64,000 nt of DNA from Candidatus Gastranaerophilales bacterium. GTDB taxonomy: Bacteria > Cyanobacteriota > Vampirovibrionia > Gastranaerophilales > Gastranaerophilaceae. Both the position numbers and the translations under genes were made by a program. Within the stretch, counting starts at the first letter, position 1. Every line of letters starts with the position of its first letter. Location of the stretch: contig CALURI010000008.1 in the NCBI GenBank assembly GCA_944323135.1, positions 41,188 to 105,187 on the forward strand, given 5' to 3'. The notes under the pieces are model-generated. The model saw only the letters and a list, made by a program, of their open reading frames with translations, had not been told where the DNA came from and made no database searches. This document shows positions 27,126 through 36,900 of this stretch, piece after piece.

Positions 27126-27239
27126 TTATTTTCTTTCGATAGTTATTTTGTTGCCGGGACAGTTAAGCGGTTCTTTTACTTCTTTAATTTTCTTGCTGTA
27201 ATGAATTGTTTTTCCTGAATTATTTTTGATATAAAACAA
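27126..27239 (-). CDS. Doubtful small ORF, 37 residues
   Basis: A TTG-initiated frame in the gap between the methyltransferase and ruvC ends KKIKEVKEPLNCPGNKITIERK, which reads like a real basic peptide with a CPG turn. There is no convincing ribosome binding site and the length is marginal. Listed because it nearly fills an otherwise empty gap. Confidence 0.2.
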   Translation of the reverse strand: MFYIKNNSGKTIHYSKKIKEVKEPLNCPGNKITIERK

Positions 27240-27283
27240 GATGTTTCAAAATTAATGTAAAATCTTTGTTTTGAATAAAAACA

Positions 27284-27298
27284 TGATATAATAATTTT
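27284..27298 (+). promoter_or_regulatory. Extended -10 promoter, leaderless arrangement before ruvC
   Basis: TGATATAAT with the hexamer at 27287-27292, and the ruvC ATG at 27299, only 6 bases later. The surrounding string ATGATATAATAATT is the same as that before the glycosyltransferase at 2199. Confidence 0.55.
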
Positions 27299-27772
27299 AT
27301 GAAGATTTTAGGAATAGATCCGGGACTTGGTATTGTTGGTTATTCAATTGTCGAATATGACGGAGAAACTCCTGTTCTTTTGCATTCAGGTTCTATTCAA
27401 ACTCAAAAAGGGACAAGAGAATCCGCAAGACTTTTAGAAATTTTTGAAGATATGACAACAATTGTTGAAAAATACAAACCTGATTGTGCTGCAATTGAAA
27501 AACTCTTTTTCTTCAGAAACAGAACAACAGTAATGCCTGTTGCCCATGCCAGAGGCGTTATTTTAACAATTCTTGAAAAATTCAAAGTGCCGATTTTTGA
27601 ATATACCCCAATGGAAGTTAAACAAGTTTTAACTGGTTATGGTCGTGCAGATAAAAAAGAAGTTGAACAAATGGTTAAATTATCACTAGGAGTCGAGAAT
27701 TTGCCAAAACTTGATGATACAGTAGATTCAATAGCAATTGCAATTTGTCATACAAGATCAATTATGATATAA
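27299..27772 (+). CDS. ruvC: Holliday junction resolvase RuvC
   Basis: 157-residue RuvC, which nicks four-way junctions made by homologous recombination, working with RuvAB. Catalytic acidic residues are visible: Asp in MKILGIDPGLGIVGYS, Glu in CAAIEKLFFFRN and two Asp in KLDDTVDSIAIAICH. The protein is slightly short at the C-terminus compared with the roughly 165-175 usual, but the active site is complete. The stop codon lies inside the -10 box of the following gene. Confidence 0.94.
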   Translation: MKILGIDPGLGIVGYSIVEYDGETPVLLHSGSIQTQKGTRESARLLEIFEDMTTIVEKYKPDCAAIEKLFFFRNRTTVMPVAHARGVILTILEKFKVPIFEYTPMEVKQVLTGYGRADKKEVEQMVKLSLGVENLPKLDDTVDSIAIAICHTRSIMI

Positions 27773-27780
27773 TTAATCTC

Positions 27781-28230
27781 ATGAATATTAATTTTATACT
27801 GCTTAGACAAATTTCTATTTTAAGCATATTTTTCGGGATTTTACTCGGAGTTATTACACTAATCCCTTATGCCGGAGCTGTTTCTTTTACGTTTTTACTT
27901 TGTTTTATTGCTCCGCTTGTAATTTGGATTTTAATAAAATATGGGTGTCTTTCCCTTACATCAACAAAAGATAGCGTAATAGTCGGAGCAATTACAGGTT
28001 TTGTATCTTATCTGGGTTTTTCAATTATTTATGTACCTATTTCAGTTATCTTGATGAAATTTTTTCATCTTGCTGCAAATTACGGAGTAGGACTAATGCT
28101 AGGGAATGCAAACTTTTTCATACTTCTTGTAATTTCCGTATTTATGGGAGTTTTAAGTGCTACTATCAATGCATTTACGGGTTTTTTAACATTTTATATT
28201 TTAGAATTTTTAAATTCATTGCATAAGTAA
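27781..28230 (+). CDS. Small integral membrane protein of unknown function
   Basis: About 149 residues with four or five hydrophobic segments, for example ISILSIFFGILLGVITLIPY, SFTFLLCFIAPLVIWILI and FFILLVISVFMGVLSATINAF. No charged catalytic pattern is seen. The ATG at 27781 follows TGATATAAT (hexamer 27768-27773, overlapping the ruvC stop), again with only 7 bases of leader; a longer frame back to 27745 would lie inside ruvC. Family unknown. Confidence 0.7.
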   Translation: MNINFILLRQISILSIFFGILLGVITLIPYAGAVSFTFLLCFIAPLVIWILIKYGCLSLTSTKDSVIVGAITGFVSYLGFSIIYVPISVILMKFFHLAANYGVGLMLGNANFFILLVISVFMGVLSATINAFTGFLTFYILEFLNSLHK

Positions 28231-28279
28231 ATTTTCAACAAATCTCAACAATATAAAGAGTAAATATAGGATAGTTAAA

Positions 28280-29509
28280 ATGTATTATTATACTGATTTA
28301 CATATTCATTCAAAATATTCAAGAGCTACAAGCAAAAATCTTAACCTTGAAGAACTTGCAATATGGGCAAATAAAAAGGGGTTAAATCTAATCGGGACAG
28401 GAGATTTTACTCACCCTGCCTGGTTTGAAGAAATAAAAGAAAAACTTATACAAGCGGATGACGGAACATTTAAACTAAAACCAGAAATCGAAAAACAAAT
28501 TGGAGCAAATATAAAATTTATTCTCACGGTTGAAATTTCAACAATATACAAAAAATGGGATAAAACCAGAAAAGTTCACCACGTTGTATTTGTTCCCAAT
28601 ATAAAATCAGCAGATATTTTTAGGAAAAAACTTGATACAATCGGAAATATAAAATCTGACGGACGACCGATATTAGGGCTGGATTCCCGAAACTTACTTG
28701 AAACTGTATTGGAATCCGGAGAAAATTCATTCATAATTCCCGCACATATTTGGACACCATGGTTTTCGGTATTAGGTTCAAAATCAGGGTTTGATTCAAT
28801 AGAAGATTGCTATGAAGATTTATCAGAACATATTTTTGCTCTTGAAACAGGACTTTCTTCTGACCCTGAAATGAATTGGCAGGTTTCAAAACTTGACAGA
28901 TTCAGGCTTGTTTCAAATTCCGATGCACATTCGGCTTCAAAACTTGCCAGAGAAGCAACCGTTTTTGATATCGAACCGAATTATTATTCAATTATTGAAG
29001 CACTAAAAACCGGTAAAGGTTATACTGGCACAGTTGAATTTTTCCCTGAAGAGGGCAAATACCATGAAGACGGGCATCGGAAATGTAATATTTGTTTAAC
29101 ACCTGAAGAAACAAAAAAATATAACGGAATTTGTCCTGTATGCGGTAAACCACTAACCATAGGTGTTTTATCACGCGTAAATGAACTCTCAGACAGAAAA
29201 GAAATTATAAAACCTCCCAAAACTGCCGGAAAAGTTTTTTCTCTTGTGCCACTACAAGAAATTATTTCAGAAATTAAAGGTATCGGTCCAGCAAGTAAAT
29301 CTGTAACAATTGAGTATGAAAAACTTATCAATACATTTGGAGCAGAACTTGAAATACTACAAAATATTCCGATTGAAGAAATTTCAAAACATTCTGCACT
29401 TCTCGGAGAAGCTATTTCAAGATTAAGACAAGGTAAAGTTATAAAAAAAGCAGGTTTCGATGGGGAATACGGAGAAATAAAATTATTTAACAAAAATGAA
29501 CTTATTTAA
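28280..29509 (+). CDS. PHP-domain endonuclease, EndoQ-like
   Basis: 409-residue protein of the family once annotated as UvrD-like and now related to endonuclease Q, which nicks DNA 5' to deaminated bases such as uracil or hypoxanthine. The N-terminal PHP metal centre shows DLHIHSKYSRAT, GTGDFTHPAW and HIWTPWFSV, with SNSDAHS later. A zinc-finger-like insertion has CNIC and CPVCGKPL. The C-terminus has a helix-hairpin-helix style IKGIGPAS. A repair role next to ruvC is a reasonable fit. Activity on deaminated DNA is inferred from homology of layout, not shown. Confidence 0.82.
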   Translation: MYYYTDLHIHSKYSRATSKNLNLEELAIWANKKGLNLIGTGDFTHPAWFEEIKEKLIQADDGTFKLKPEIEKQIGANIKFILTVEISTIYKKWDKTRKVHHVVFVPNIKSADIFRKKLDTIGNIKSDGRPILGLDSRNLLETVLESGENSFIIPAHIWTPWFSVLGSKSGFDSIEDCYEDLSEHIFALETGLSSDPEMNWQVSKLDRFRLVSNSDAHSASKLAREATVFDIEPNYYSIIEALKTGKGYTGTVEFFPEEGKYHEDGHRKCNICLTPEETKKYNGICPVCGKPLTIGVLSRVNELSDRKEIIKPPKTAGKVFSLVPLQEIISEIKGIGPASKSVTIEYEKLINTFGAELEILQNIPIEEISKHSALLGEAISRLRQGKVIKKAGFDGEYGEIKLFNKNELI

Positions 29510-29516
29510 CAAAATA

Positions 29517-29550
29517 AAAAAGATTCTTGTAATAACAAGAATCTTTTTTA
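29517..29550. terminator. Bidirectional Rho-independent terminator
   Basis: Stem AAAAAGATTCTTG / CAAGAATCTTTTT (29517-29529 and 29536-29548) with a 6-base loop, between the convergent genes at 28280 and 29576. Confidence 0.9.
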
Positions 29551-29575
29551 TTTATAAGTTATAAACAATTATTTT

Positions 29576-29983
29576 CTAGCCTTTATTCATACAAGATTCT
29601 AAAAATTCTTTAGACATACTGCTTATTTTTTCAGCTAAGCTGGACTCTTTGTGATAATATTTATTAACTGTTTGTCTGGAAATTCTTAACATACTTTTAA
29701 TTCTTTCTGTTAAAGATGGTTTTGAATTTTGCATTTCTATACTTAATTTAAAAACAGGTTCTCCCCACATGTGATTATAATCATCTTTTGAAGCAGCTTT
29801 ACAAATCAGTCTGCCAATAACATCTTTATCACCTGATGCTAATTCATTAATTCCTTTAGAATTTAAAAAAGCATCTTTTAATTTATCTGTCCAAGGTCCT
29901 TTTGTAATAACTTTTCCACTAAAAGCAGGATTATTTGTAGTATTAACTTTAGGGTTAATTGAGGTAAATTGATTAATTTTCAT
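29576..29983 (-). CDS. Hypothetical protein with N-terminal 'AFSG' tag
   Basis: 135 residues. It begins MKINQFTSINPKVN and then NPAFSGKVITKGPW, the third example in the window of the short N-terminal (S/K)FxG tag. The remainder is basic and helical, with no signal peptide and no membrane span. AAAGGAGTAACC precedes the ATG. No family is recognised. The gap 29984-30180 upstream is AT-rich with no further feature. Confidence 0.65.
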   Translation of the reverse strand: MKINQFTSINPKVNTTNNPAFSGKVITKGPWTDKLKDAFLNSKGINELASGDKDVIGRLICKAASKDDYNHMWGEPVFKLSIEMQNSKPSLTERIKSMLRISRQTVNKYYHKESSLAEKISSMSKEFLESCMNKG

Positions 29984-30180
29984 AAGTCTGGTTACTCCTT
30001 TGATATAATTTTCTACTAATAATAACTTATATTTTATATTATAAAAACCAAAAAAAAATTTTTTAAACAGTATATTAACTATTATTTAATAATTTGTAAT
30101 AACAAAAATTTTTTTTTACAAATTTTATTTATTTTCATATTTAAATTTGCGATATATTTACATAAAAATAGGAGTATTTT

Positions 30181-30798
30181 ATGGGTAAATTTTATAAAGG
30201 ACAACATTATTCAACTAAAAGTAAATTAGGCCCTAATGAACGTTTTGGGATTGAAGATGATATGTCTTTTCAAAATTTGGCAGTAACTTTGGATAACAAA
30301 AAACAAAAGAAAATTGTTAAACAGGATTTATCAGAAACCAATAACGAATCACAACTTTCTATTGAAAATTTAAAAGAAATTATAAAGAATCAGCAAAATG
30401 AAATTTATAATCTTAAAAAAGAAAACGAAATCCTTTTAAATGAAAAAAGAGATTTAATAGAACGCAATAAGAATATATTATCTTTAAAAAATAATAATTT
30501 TGAAGCATTAGAAAATGAAAATCAAAAATTAAGAAAACAGCTTGAAAATCTTTTAAATAAAGATAAAACTACAAATACTGATGTTATTGGCGGTGAAAAC
30601 GGTAAATATACAGATGGTGTTTATATTGATTCTTTTAATGGTCAATATGGTCCAATCCTAAAATTTTCTATTAATTTAAAAAGATTTTCTGAAAATAACA
30701 GAGTAACCCCTAAAGGATATATCTATTTTGAAGTAAAAAAAGCACAATCTGGTAAGTATTACGCAACACCGCAAAAATATTTTAATAAATATGATTAA
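30181..30798 (+). CDS. Hypothetical coiled-coil protein
   Basis: 205 residues. Residues about 60-125 form a strong coiled coil (for example IIKNQQNEIYNLKKENEILL and ENENQKLRKQLENLLNK). After an asparagine/threonine linker comes a compact C-terminal domain of about 70 residues (GVYIDSFNGQYGPILKFSIN and a tyrosine-rich end), perhaps a small OB-like or beta domain. AGGAGTATTTT precedes the ATG. The function is unknown; it could be a structural or nucleic-acid-binding adaptor. Confidence 0.65.
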   Translation: MGKFYKGQHYSTKSKLGPNERFGIEDDMSFQNLAVTLDNKKQKKIVKQDLSETNNESQLSIENLKEIIKNQQNEIYNLKKENEILLNEKRDLIERNKNILSLKNNNFEALENENQKLRKQLENLLNKDKTTNTDVIGGENGKYTDGVYIDSFNGQYGPILKFSINLKRFSENNRVTPKGYIYFEVKKAQSGKYYATPQKYFNKYD

Positions 30799-30854
30799 TT
30801 CAAGACAAAATATCTCATATATCTCAATGCTAAAAAACATCCAAATTTTTCCAA

Positions 30855-30885
30855 TAAAAAGACCCCCTTTACTTTGGAGTCTTCT
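30855..30885 (-). terminator. Terminator after tRNA-Ala(GGC)
   Basis: On the minus strand GAAGACTCC pairs with GGGGGTCTTTTT, with one G-U wobble, starting about 7 bases past the tRNA 3' end. Confidence 0.7.
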
Positions 30886-30891
30886 TTAATC

Positions 30892-30964
30892 TGGAGCGTA
30901 GGGGATTCGAACCCCTGACCCCGACACTGCCAGTGTCGTGCGCTCCCAACTGCGCTAACGCCCC
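30892..30964 (-). tRNA. tRNA-Ala (anticodon GGC)
   Basis: Cloverleaf on the minus strand. Acceptor GGGGCGT pairs with ACGCTCC, the anticodon stem CGACA/TGTCG encloses CTGGCAG (anticodon GGC), and the T arm contains GGGG-TTCGAATCCCC. The discriminator is A and CCA is not encoded, unlike the second tRNA-Ala in this window. Confidence 0.94.
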
Positions 30965-31045
30965 AAATTAAGGCTAAATTTAATATATCATAAAAATTAT
31001 TAATGAACATGTTTAAAATATAGTAAATATAAAATACGTCTGATT

Positions 31046-31483
31046 TTAGTGAGTTAAATATTCAATAACTTGATCAACATGTCCTTTAATTTTCACTTTT
31101 CGCCATTCTTTTTCAATATTTAACTCTTTATCAAGCACAAATGTAGAACGTTCAATTCCCATATATTTTTTACCATACATAGATTTTTCTTTCCAAACAG
31201 AATATTGTTCTGACAAAATATGCTCCGGATCAGATAATAAAATAAAATTTAAACTTTGTTTTTCTTTAAAATTTTTGTGACTTTTTATTGAATCCGGGCT
31301 AACTCCTATAACAGTAGCATATTTCGTAATACGATTTATATTATCTCTAAAATCACAAGCTTCCTGAGTACAACCTGATGTATTATCTTTCGGATAAAAA
31401 TACAAAACAACTCTTTGTCCGTTAAAATTATTTAAATCAAACTCAATTTCATTTCCTTCAACATCAATACCTGCAAACTTCAT
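31046..31483 (-). CDS. bcp: Thiol peroxiredoxin, PrxQ/Bcp family
   Basis: 145-residue thioredoxin-fold peroxidase that reduces hydrogen peroxide and organic hydroperoxides. The active site reads YPKDNTSGCTQEACDFRD, with the peroxidatic cysteine and a second cysteine five residues later as in Bcp. The C-terminal half has MGIERSTFVLDKE. It is cytoplasmic. AGAAGGAGAGTAAA precedes the ATG. It stands alone between tRNA-Ala and a divergent hypothetical gene. Confidence 0.92.
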   Translation of the reverse strand: MKFAGIDVEGNEIEFDLNNFNGQRVVLYFYPKDNTSGCTQEACDFRDNINRITKYATVIGVSPDSIKSHKNFKEKQSLNFILLSDPEHILSEQYSVWKEKSMYGKKYMGIERSTFVLDKELNIEKEWRKVKIKGHVDQVIEYLTH

Positions 31484-31696
31484 TTTACTCTCCTTCTTTA
31501 TAATTTATTTATTAAAATTATAGCAAAAATTTTTTTATCATTGTTTAAACAAATATAAAAACTCAATCCATTTGTAAAAATTACTTAAAAAATCAAATCA
31601 ATGTTAGCAAAATTTATTATTTTTCAATTATTATAAATAAACTTGTTAAAAACAATAACTGTAATAACACAAAAATTTTTATATCGGAGGATACAA

Positions 31697-32716
31697 TTGA
31701 TAAAAACTACTCCATACTTTTTATCCGCACATAAAACAGACAAAATTAAAGACACAAATGTTGCAAACGAAGGTAACCCCTTCCAAAACAAATATAACGA
31801 TCCATTAAATCAATGGCCAGCAAGAGGACTTGCTTATACAAACGAAATAGGTGCAGCCATAAGCGAAATAGCACCTAAAACAGGACTTTTGTTATGGATT
31901 CCGGCATTGTTGTATTTTGGCGCCGACATTTATGACAAATATAAAAACGACCAAAATTCCTATGATCCAAGTGCAAAACGAGGGACAAAGCAAGCAATAT
32001 TTCAACTTTTAGCAAGTGTAATTCTGCCGACAGCAGCTGTAAAAATCGGACAAAGAACAGCATCTGTAATAGGTTTAATGGGAAAACACAAACTCACATT
32101 ACAAACACAAGAAGAACTACATCGTTTTACAATAAATTACATAAAACAGAACAAACTCCACAAATATGCAGACAAACAGGATGAATATTATACCAAGTTT
32201 GCAGAAAAATTAGCTAACCATATAGATGAAACCAAAAAAGAAAGCAAATTTAAAAACACAACAAGAAGTATAGTTAATTGGATTTTTAACAGAAAACAAC
32301 CTAATGCCGTGACACGTCCTACACCTGAAAAAATCATAAAATTCACAAAATCAAATATAGAAGAAATTTTCACAATTAGAGAAAAACTTGTCAATAATAA
32401 ACAGACTGATGGATTGTCTGACAAAATGTTCCAAAAATTCAATCAAATAAAACGAAAATTTGAAATGACCGCTGGCTATAATGGGGATTCCACCGAAGAT
32501 GCCGCAAAACAAGTTATAAAAATGTTCCAAGAAAAACAAATTTTCAAAAATAAATTACTAAAAACACTTGGAGGATTTATTTTCTTGGGATTGATGGTAA
32601 AACCAATAGACAAATTTGTTGAAGCCTTTGTTATAGATAAATTTGTAGAACCAAGTTTGACATTTTTGCAAAAGAAACAAATTAACGACTTCAAAGCCAA
32701 AAATATGATAACTTAA
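31697..32716 (+). CDS. Hypothetical protein with hydrophobic segments, TTG start
   Basis: About 340 residues of unknown family. I prefer the TTG at 31697, because CGGAGGATACAA puts a strong Shine-Dalgarno 6-7 bases before it; an earlier in-frame TTG at 31643 has none. Three hydrophobic stretches are visible (PKTGLLLWIPALLYFGADIY, AIFQLLASVILPTAAVKIG and LLKTLGGFIFLGLMVKPIDK), separated by a long basic helical region. It may be a membrane-associated protein of this lineage. Its opening IKTTPYFLSA lacks a clear signal peptide. Confidence 0.65.
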   Translation: MIKTTPYFLSAHKTDKIKDTNVANEGNPFQNKYNDPLNQWPARGLAYTNEIGAAISEIAPKTGLLLWIPALLYFGADIYDKYKNDQNSYDPSAKRGTKQAIFQLLASVILPTAAVKIGQRTASVIGLMGKHKLTLQTQEELHRFTINYIKQNKLHKYADKQDEYYTKFAEKLANHIDETKKESKFKNTTRSIVNWIFNRKQPNAVTRPTPEKIIKFTKSNIEEIFTIREKLVNNKQTDGLSDKMFQKFNQIKRKFEMTAGYNGDSTEDAAKQVIKMFQEKQIFKNKLLKTLGGFIFLGLMVKPIDKFVEAFVIDKFVEPSLTFLQKKQINDFKAKNMIT

Positions 32717-32793
32717 AATAGACTTAGTTTACTTTGTTTGATTATTCTAGGTAAAACTAATTAAATATTATTAGACAAATGAACCACTTATTC

Positions 32794-32828
32794 AAAATTA
32801 GCTATCCTAAATAGGATAGCTAATTTTT
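32794..32828 (+). terminator. Rho-independent terminator
   Basis: Very strong stem AAAATTAGCTATCCTA / TAGGATAGCTAATTTTTT closed by two bases, followed by T-run; it ends the transcript of the gene at 31697. Confidence 0.88.
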
Positions 32829-32850
32829 TTGTATTATTAAAAATAAAAGT

Positions 32851-33144
32851 TTACGCAACTACCTCAAAAATTTTAATGCAAGGGTCTTTTTTAAATAATG
32901 GAGAAAAACCTGTTACAACATCATTTTTGAACATATTTGATTAAAGATATGCTTTTGCATTTTCAATATTATCAAATCCATGAAGAACTTGAACATCATC
33001 TTCTCTTACTAAAAGATTTTTAGAAACAGCACCTTTAATTGTATTTAAAAACGGAGTTCTATAATCTGTATAAACTTTAGCTGCTGCCGCTCTATTTTCA
33101 TTTTTAATCCACATTGTAATTTCTAAATAAGCTTTTGCTTCCAT
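32851..33144 (-). pseudogene. Antibiotic-biosynthesis-monooxygenase-like (ABM) gene broken by an in-frame TAA
   Basis: The frame starting MEAKAYLEITMWIKNENRAA stops at a TAA (32941-32943) after FDNIENAKAYL. The same frame continues for 29 more codons, reading SNMFKNDVVTGFSPLF and ending IKIFEVVA before a second stop. Together 67 + 29 residues make the normal length (about 97) and ending of small dimeric ABM-fold quinol-monooxygenase proteins, so the stop is a single nonsense change, most simply from CAA, GAA or AAA. AGGAGGTAC precedes the ATG. The gene follows the broken hxlR regulator, its likely controller, by 77 bp. Confidence 0.75.
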
Positions 33145-33221
33145 ATTTGTACCTCCTTTGTTTTATTACAATACAAAATTTAGCAAAGCTACTAATCAAT
33201 GTAAATATATAAATAAAATTA

Positions 33222-33629
33222 TTAGTAACTAATAATTTTATTAGTATTCAATTTTAGTTGATTACAGGTTATGCATGCTGGTAATTTTTTATCAAGTACT
33301 TCAGTTGAATTTGACTTAGACCAATTACAAATGCTCTGTAGAATAGGTAAAACAGAATGCCCTTTATCTGTCAAAAAATATTCAACTCGTGGTGGAATTT
33401 CATTGTATTGAACTCTTTGCACCAAACCATCATTAATAAGTTCTTTTAACATTTCGGCTAATACAGCATCAGATATAGTTGTTAATTCTTTTTTTAACTA
33501 ATTGTATCTTAAAGTTTTATGCGAACACAAAACACAAATAATTCTTGATTTCCATTTCCCACCAAAAATTTCAAGTCCATATTCCAAAGGACACATTATT
33601 TCTTTTTCAAGTTTTCTTTTATATTTCAT
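33222..33629 (-). pseudogene. HxlR-family regulator broken by an in-frame TAG
   Basis: Reading from ATG 33629 gives MKYKRKLEKEIMCPLEYGLE, then IFGGKWKSRIICVL and KTLRYN, then TAG at 33498-33500, and the same frame continues LKKELTTISDAVLAEMLKEL followed by a wing and ITCNQL. This is the complete HxlR winged-helix layout (CP near the start, GGKW, LRYNxLKKEL, LxxL, GL), with the stop replacing the residue that is usually Glu in RYNEL or sometimes Gln. HxlR proteins are thiol or aldehyde sensing repressors and activators, and often control a neighbouring oxidoreductase or monooxygenase. Confidence 0.8.
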
Positions 33630-33635
33630 AAGCAA

Positions 33636-33677
33636 ATCTTAGTTAAAAAAAGTAACTATGTCAAATAAAGTAACTAT
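33636..33677 (-). promoter_or_regulatory. hxlR promoter with two AGTAACTAT repeats
   Basis: Minus-strand TTGACA (33659-33664) and TAAGAT (33636-33641) with a 17-bp spacer; the -10 box ends 6 bases before the ATG. AGTAACTAT occurs on the plus strand at 33651-33659 and 33669-33677, spanning the -35 box, and is a candidate autoregulatory operator. The remaining gap to the next promoter at 33856 is AT-rich and holds nothing I can support. Confidence 0.6.
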
Positions 33678-33855
33678 TTCTTTTTTCTGTGTTATAAAAA
33701 ATATATTATGGTAAGAAAAGCAAAAACAAAAGATTTGATTATCAATTTTACATCAATAAGTATTATCAAAATTTTTATAAATTACAAAATTATCAATAAA
33801 AAACAGCTCTAAAATAGATAATGATACACTTTAAAAACTTTATTTCTCTTTAATT

Positions 33856-33884
33856 GACACAAGTCTTAGCATTTACTAAAATAA
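33856..33884 (+). promoter_or_regulatory. Promoter of the restriction-modification gene
   Basis: TTGACA at 33856-33861 and TAAAAT at 33879-33884 with a 17-bp spacer; AAAGGGTATGGAAT then precedes the ATG at 33902. Confidence 0.7.
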
Positions 33885-33901
33885 GGTAAAGGGTATGGAA
33901 T

Positions 33902-36900
33902 ATGTTATTTAACAAACGGTTATTGCAAAATTATTTAAACAACTTTGATCTTCCAAAAGATTATGATTTTATAAGAGTTCAAAAAATTCTTGGCAACTGG
34001 CAAGAATCAATCAAAAATGGGAATTACGATAAAACCAAAGAAACCAGAGTTCAATCAGCATTTTTAAGCAAATTTTTCGGAATCATTCTAGGTTATTCTG
34101 AAATGCATGATTCCCCAGAAGAATGGTATCTAATTAATGAAGCTAAAACCGAAATAGATGATACAAAAGCAGATGGAGCATTAGGGTATTTTTCAAAAAA
34201 CAAAAATATAACAAGAGCTGTTATAGAACTTAAAGACGCAAATACTTCTCTTGATAAAAAACAATCTACAAGAAAAGATTATGATTCTCCAGTAAGCCAA
34301 GCATTCAGCTACTCCTCAAAATTTGATAGATGTGATTGGATTATAGTATCCAACTTTAAAGAAATCAGACTTTATAACAAAGACAGAGGTCAGGGCTATT
34401 ACGAAAGCTTTGAAATACTAAAACTTGATGATGAAAAAGAGTTTAAAAGATTTTATTTTTGTCTGTCTAAACAAAATTTACTAGATGAAAACAGAACTTC
34501 TCTACTTGACAGACTCGTAAAAGATACAAGCAAAAATGAAGAAGAAATCTCAAACAGTTTTTATAAAGATTTTAAAAACTTGCGTAAGTTTTTATTTGAG
34601 CATATCTGCGAGCATAATCCAAATATTGATAAAAAATGTCTTTTGGAAAAAACACAAAAATTACTTGACAGACTTGTTTTTGTAATGTTTTGCGAAGATT
34701 CAAATATCTCACTTTTGCCACCATTTACATTGAAAAACTACTACGAAACAGGCAAAAATTTACCAATACCGACAGATGAAAAAATTTGGCCGATTATCAA
34801 AGGGCTTTTTACCTCTATTGATAAAGGTAATAGCGACGTAAAACCTCCAATTAACAGATATAATGGCGGACTTTTTGCTTATGACGAAATTTTAGATAAT
34901 ATAAAAATAAAAGATTCTGCTTGGGAAGAAGTAATCAAACTGGCAAATTATGACTTTGAAAGTGATTTGAATGTCAATATTTTGGGGCATATATTTGAAC
35001 AATCCTTGAATGACTTGGAACAAATCAAAGCAGAAATTGACGGGATAGAACAGGATAAACAAAAATCAAAACGTAAAAAAGACGGAATTTTTTACACCCC
35101 TGAATATATTACAAGATACATTGTCGAACAAACAATCGGAGCTTATTTAGAAGAAAATCCCGACAAATTGGAAACAATAAAAATTCTAGACCCCGCATGC
35201 GGTTCAGGTGCATTTTTGAATCAAGCGCATACATTTTTGCAAAAGCAGTATAAAATCCGCACAGAAGAAAAAATTAATTCAGAAAAATCACTAAAACGTG
35301 GCGGTCAAGAGTTTGTAAAACTAAACCTATTTGAACACCAAAACATGGCAGAAGTCGACCGCTCAATTTTACTAAATAATATCTACGGTGTTGACCTGAA
35401 CTCCGAATCAACAGAAATAACAAAACTTGCACTATGGCTAAAAACAGCCAAAAAAGATGAACCATTGCAAAACCTTGATGCAAATATAAAATGCGGAAAT
35501 TCATTGATAGATGATCCAAATGTAGCAGGCAACAAAGCTTTCAATTGGAATGAAGAATTTAAAGATATAATGAATAATGGCGGATTTGATGTAATTATTG
35601 GTAATCCCCCGTATGTCGATAATAGAGGATTCGACAAAATTGCATTAACTTATTTTTTTAATAATTACAATGTATTTACAAAATCAGGTACCTCAAAATA
35701 CAAAACAAGGAAATTTAATACGTTTGTTGCTTTTTTCGAATTAACGTACAAATTATTGAAAAATAATGGTGTTACCTGCTTTATTGTACATAAAAATATA
35801 TTAAAAACAGCATCTTATGCTGGGTTACGACATTTTATTTTAAAACACTTTGAAATTGAAAAAATTATAGATTGGGGTGCAGGACAATTTGAAGATGTTG
35901 TTGCAGAAACAATTTCAATGGTTCTTAGGAAAAAAGAAACAGATGATCATATAATTGATATCTTAAACTTAAATCATAATAATGTTATTTCCCAAAATAG
36001 CATTAATCAAAAATTTTATTTAACAACACCTGATAATATATTTAATATAAATAATGACAATTTTACAACTAATATAATTAAACATTTTGAAAAAAATAAT
36101 ACTAAATTGAAAGATTTAATTATACTTAACAACGGAGTAGTAACAGGAAATGATAAAAAATATATAATTGATTCAAGGATAAATCAAAACTGTAGATATT
36201 GTGTAACTGGTAAAGAAATAAAAAAATATGGATATTTAATTCCTAAAAAATTTATAAATTATCAAAGTAACGAACTTTTAAGACCTCGTAAACAAGAAAT
36301 ATTTATAGCAAAAGAAAAATTAATTATGCAAATGATTAATATTAAATTAGTTGTTACTTACGATGACCAACAAATATTCAATTTAGGAACAACATATACC
36401 TTAAATAAAAAAACAAATAATATAAACTTAAAATTTATATTATCTTTATTAAATTCAAAAGCCTTGAATTATTATTATCAAAAAAAATATACAAATAATT
36501 CTTCATTAACAAATGCTATTTCTGTAAAAAATTTAGAACAATTGCCAATAGCAGCAGCGACAGAAGAAGAACAACAAAATCTTGCACAAAAAGCAGAACA
36601 GATGATTGAGTTGAACAAACAATTACATAATGATATTGATTCTGCACTTGAGCTTATAAAAGCTGAATATCAACCTAAAAAAATAAACAAAAATCTCGAA
36701 AAATTCTACACTTTAGGTATTCACCCATTTATAGAAGAACTTGAAAAACAAAAAGTTAAACTTTCGCTTTCGCAAAAGGAAGAGCTTATTGCTTGGTACA
36801 AAGAAAAATCAGAAAAGTTAAACAAAATCCAATCAGAAATTGACAAGCTTGATAAAACTATCGACCAAGAAGTCTACAAATTGTACAATTTAACAGAAGA

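Noticed and set aside
29020..29493. 157-codon minus-strand frame inside the EndoQ-like gene
   Set aside because: Serine/leucine-rich shadow frame opposite a clear family member.
30795..31010. 71-codon minus-strand frame in the tRNA-Ala(GGC) region
   Set aside because: It runs through a perfect tRNA cloverleaf; the tRNA explains the sequence.
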